Shown piece after piece: positions 6,833-7,264 of a DNA stretch of 7,264 nt. The DNA comes from Candidatus Coatesiibacteriota bacterium (GTDB lineage: Bacteria; B130-G9). The stretch is from the NCBI GenBank assembly GCA_016929465.1, contig JAFGIT010000360.1:1-7264 (forward strand), in the 5' to 3' direction. Under the pieces are notes generated by a model that worked only from the letters and a program-made list of their open reading frames with translations, ran no database searches and was not told the DNA's origin. Positions within the stretch are counted from its first letter, which is position 1; each line of letters begins with the position of its first letter. The translations under genes were made by a program, and so were the position numbers.

Positions 6833-6917
6833 ATATAAAAGAGTTCCCTTCAGATTGCGCCCCGCGCTCTAACAGCCCCTGATGTTGACCAGGCGGAACG
6901 GCGTCGATTGGTGATGC
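6833..6917 (-). promoter_or_regulatory. thiC 5' leader with potential three-stem RNA fold
   Basis: On the - strand this short leader can form an outer stem GTTCC/GGAAC (6899-6895 with 6847-6843). It encloses a CCTG/CAGG hairpin (6893-6890 with 6881-6878, eight-base loop) and a stronger hairpin AGAGCGC-GGG-GCGCaaTCT (6870-6852, with a two-base bulge). The 3' arm of the outer stem overlaps the only Shine-Dalgarno-like sequence before thiC. I see neither the CUGAGA nor the other conserved bases of a TPP riboswitch. No convincing -35/-10 pair is visible, although thiC needs its own promoter downstream of the terminator. The fold is drawn by hand and its function is a hypothesis. Confidence 0.3.
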
Positions 6918-6960
6918 AAAAAAGAAGGGCGAAGCGAGAATTACTTCGCCTCACCCTTCT
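6918..6960 (-). terminator. Rho-independent terminator of the partial upstream gene
   Basis: Reading the - strand, AGAAG (6960-6956) and GGCGAAG (6950-6944) pair with CTTCGCC (6934-6928) and CTTCT (6927-6923). This leaves a nine-base loop and a five-base bulge on one side, and runs straight into TTTTTT (6923-6918). The alternative pairing AGAAGGG/CCCTTCT (outer) with CGAAG/CTTCG (inner) is also possible. It begins 27 bases after the stop of the gene ending at 6987 and lies about 85 bases before the thiC start, so it separates the two transcription units. Confidence 0.85.
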
Positions 6961-6986
6961 CCGAAATTACAAAATTCTACTCTTGG

Positions 6987-7264
6987 TTACTTGTGCACGG
7001 ATGGCTGCACGAATGCGAGCGGGTAGCTCGTCTTGTTCGTCAGGTCCGTAATGGCACCGTAGAGCAAATATTCACCCTCTTCCCAGATTACGACCGCACG
7101 GCCGTTCATCTTCGATACACCGGTGAAGAGAGTATCTCTGACATTCAAAAGCCACATGTTGTTCGGCGAAAGCTCTTGATCGGCTATGCCGACTATGCTG
7201 CCCTCGCTGTCAAAGAAGTTAATGCTGACAACACTAACATCCTCCGCCCTGCTTGCCACCGATA
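6987..7264 (-). CDS. Hypothetical beta-rich protein, C-terminal fragment (5' end outside window)
   Basis: The reading frame is open to the window edge, so only about the last 92 residues are seen. The GTG at 7259 is more likely an internal Val than a start, since it has no ribosome binding site in view. I do not recognise a family. The visible part alternates hydrophobic and polar residues as in beta-strands: VSVVSINFFDSEGSIVG, a loop with LSPNNM, then WLLNVRDTLF, GRAVVIWEEGEYLLYGAI, and an end at QPSVHK. The pattern of a strand, a D-x-x-G turn and a Pro-Asn turn is reminiscent of small secreted or surface beta-sandwich domains, but no signal peptide can be assessed. An intrinsic terminator follows the stop closely, so it is the last gene of its transcript and independent of thiC. 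Confidence 0.7.
   Translation of the reverse strand, partial: SVASRAEDVSVVSINFFDSEGSIVGIADQELSPNNMWLLNVRDTLFTGVSKMNGRAVVIWEEGEYLLYGAITDLTNKTSYPLAFVQPSVHK

Noticed and set aside
6833-6917. TPP riboswitch before thiC, suggested by AGGGAAC near the start and, on the + strand, a CCTGAT...CCAG stretch
   Set aside because: The leader is too short, CUGAGA and the conserved pairing partners are missing on the - strand, and the + strand resemblance points away from thiC with no + strand gene downstream.

Overview
The window looks like an ordinary stretch of bacterial chromosome. Supporting signs are strong Shine-Dalgarno sequences (AGGAGG-type before several starts), one clear intrinsic terminator with a T tract, and bacterial-type gene families. 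GC content looks moderate, near 50%. No gene pins down the lineage. The short ThiC form and the unusual gene order fit an uncultivated or poorly sampled, possibly anaerobic bacterium, but that is inference.

Left half, + strand (1-3123): three tightly spaced genes that look like one operon. First is the 3' end of a 5'-nucleotidase of the UshA/YfkN type. Next is a complete purine-base permease of the NCS2/AzgA type. Last is a two-domain SAM-dependent methyltransferase whose C-terminal part resembles beta-sandwich modules found on glycan-related enzymes. The first two genes make sense together: outside the cell the nucleotidase would release nucleosides from nucleotides, and the permease imports free purine bases. 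The methyltransferase has no obvious link to purines.

Middle and right, - strand (6832 down to 3157): a thiamine-pyrimidine locus in the order thiC, an mscS-type mechanosensitive channel, thiD, and an MTH1187/UPF0045-family thiamine-binding protein. ThiC makes HMP-phosphate from the purine intermediate AIR, and ThiD converts it to HMP-pyrophosphate, so the window holds the complete pyrimidine branch of thiamine synthesis. No thiazole-branch gene (thiG, thiS, thiH, thiF) and no thiE is present. The channel between thiC and thiD is the oddest feature of the layout. The two gene blocks converge at 3123/3157 with only 33 bases between them.

Right edge (6987-7264, - strand): the C-terminal end of an unrecognised beta-rich protein, followed by an intrinsic terminator at 6918-6960 that insulates it from thiC. 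The short thiC leader (6833-6917) has no TPP riboswitch that I can recognise, but it can fold into a small three-stem structure overlapping the only Shine-Dalgarno-like sequence. I found no RNA genes, CRISPR arrays, insertion sequences or phage genes, and no convincing new biological system. The most interesting points are the thi/mscS gene order and the thiC leader.
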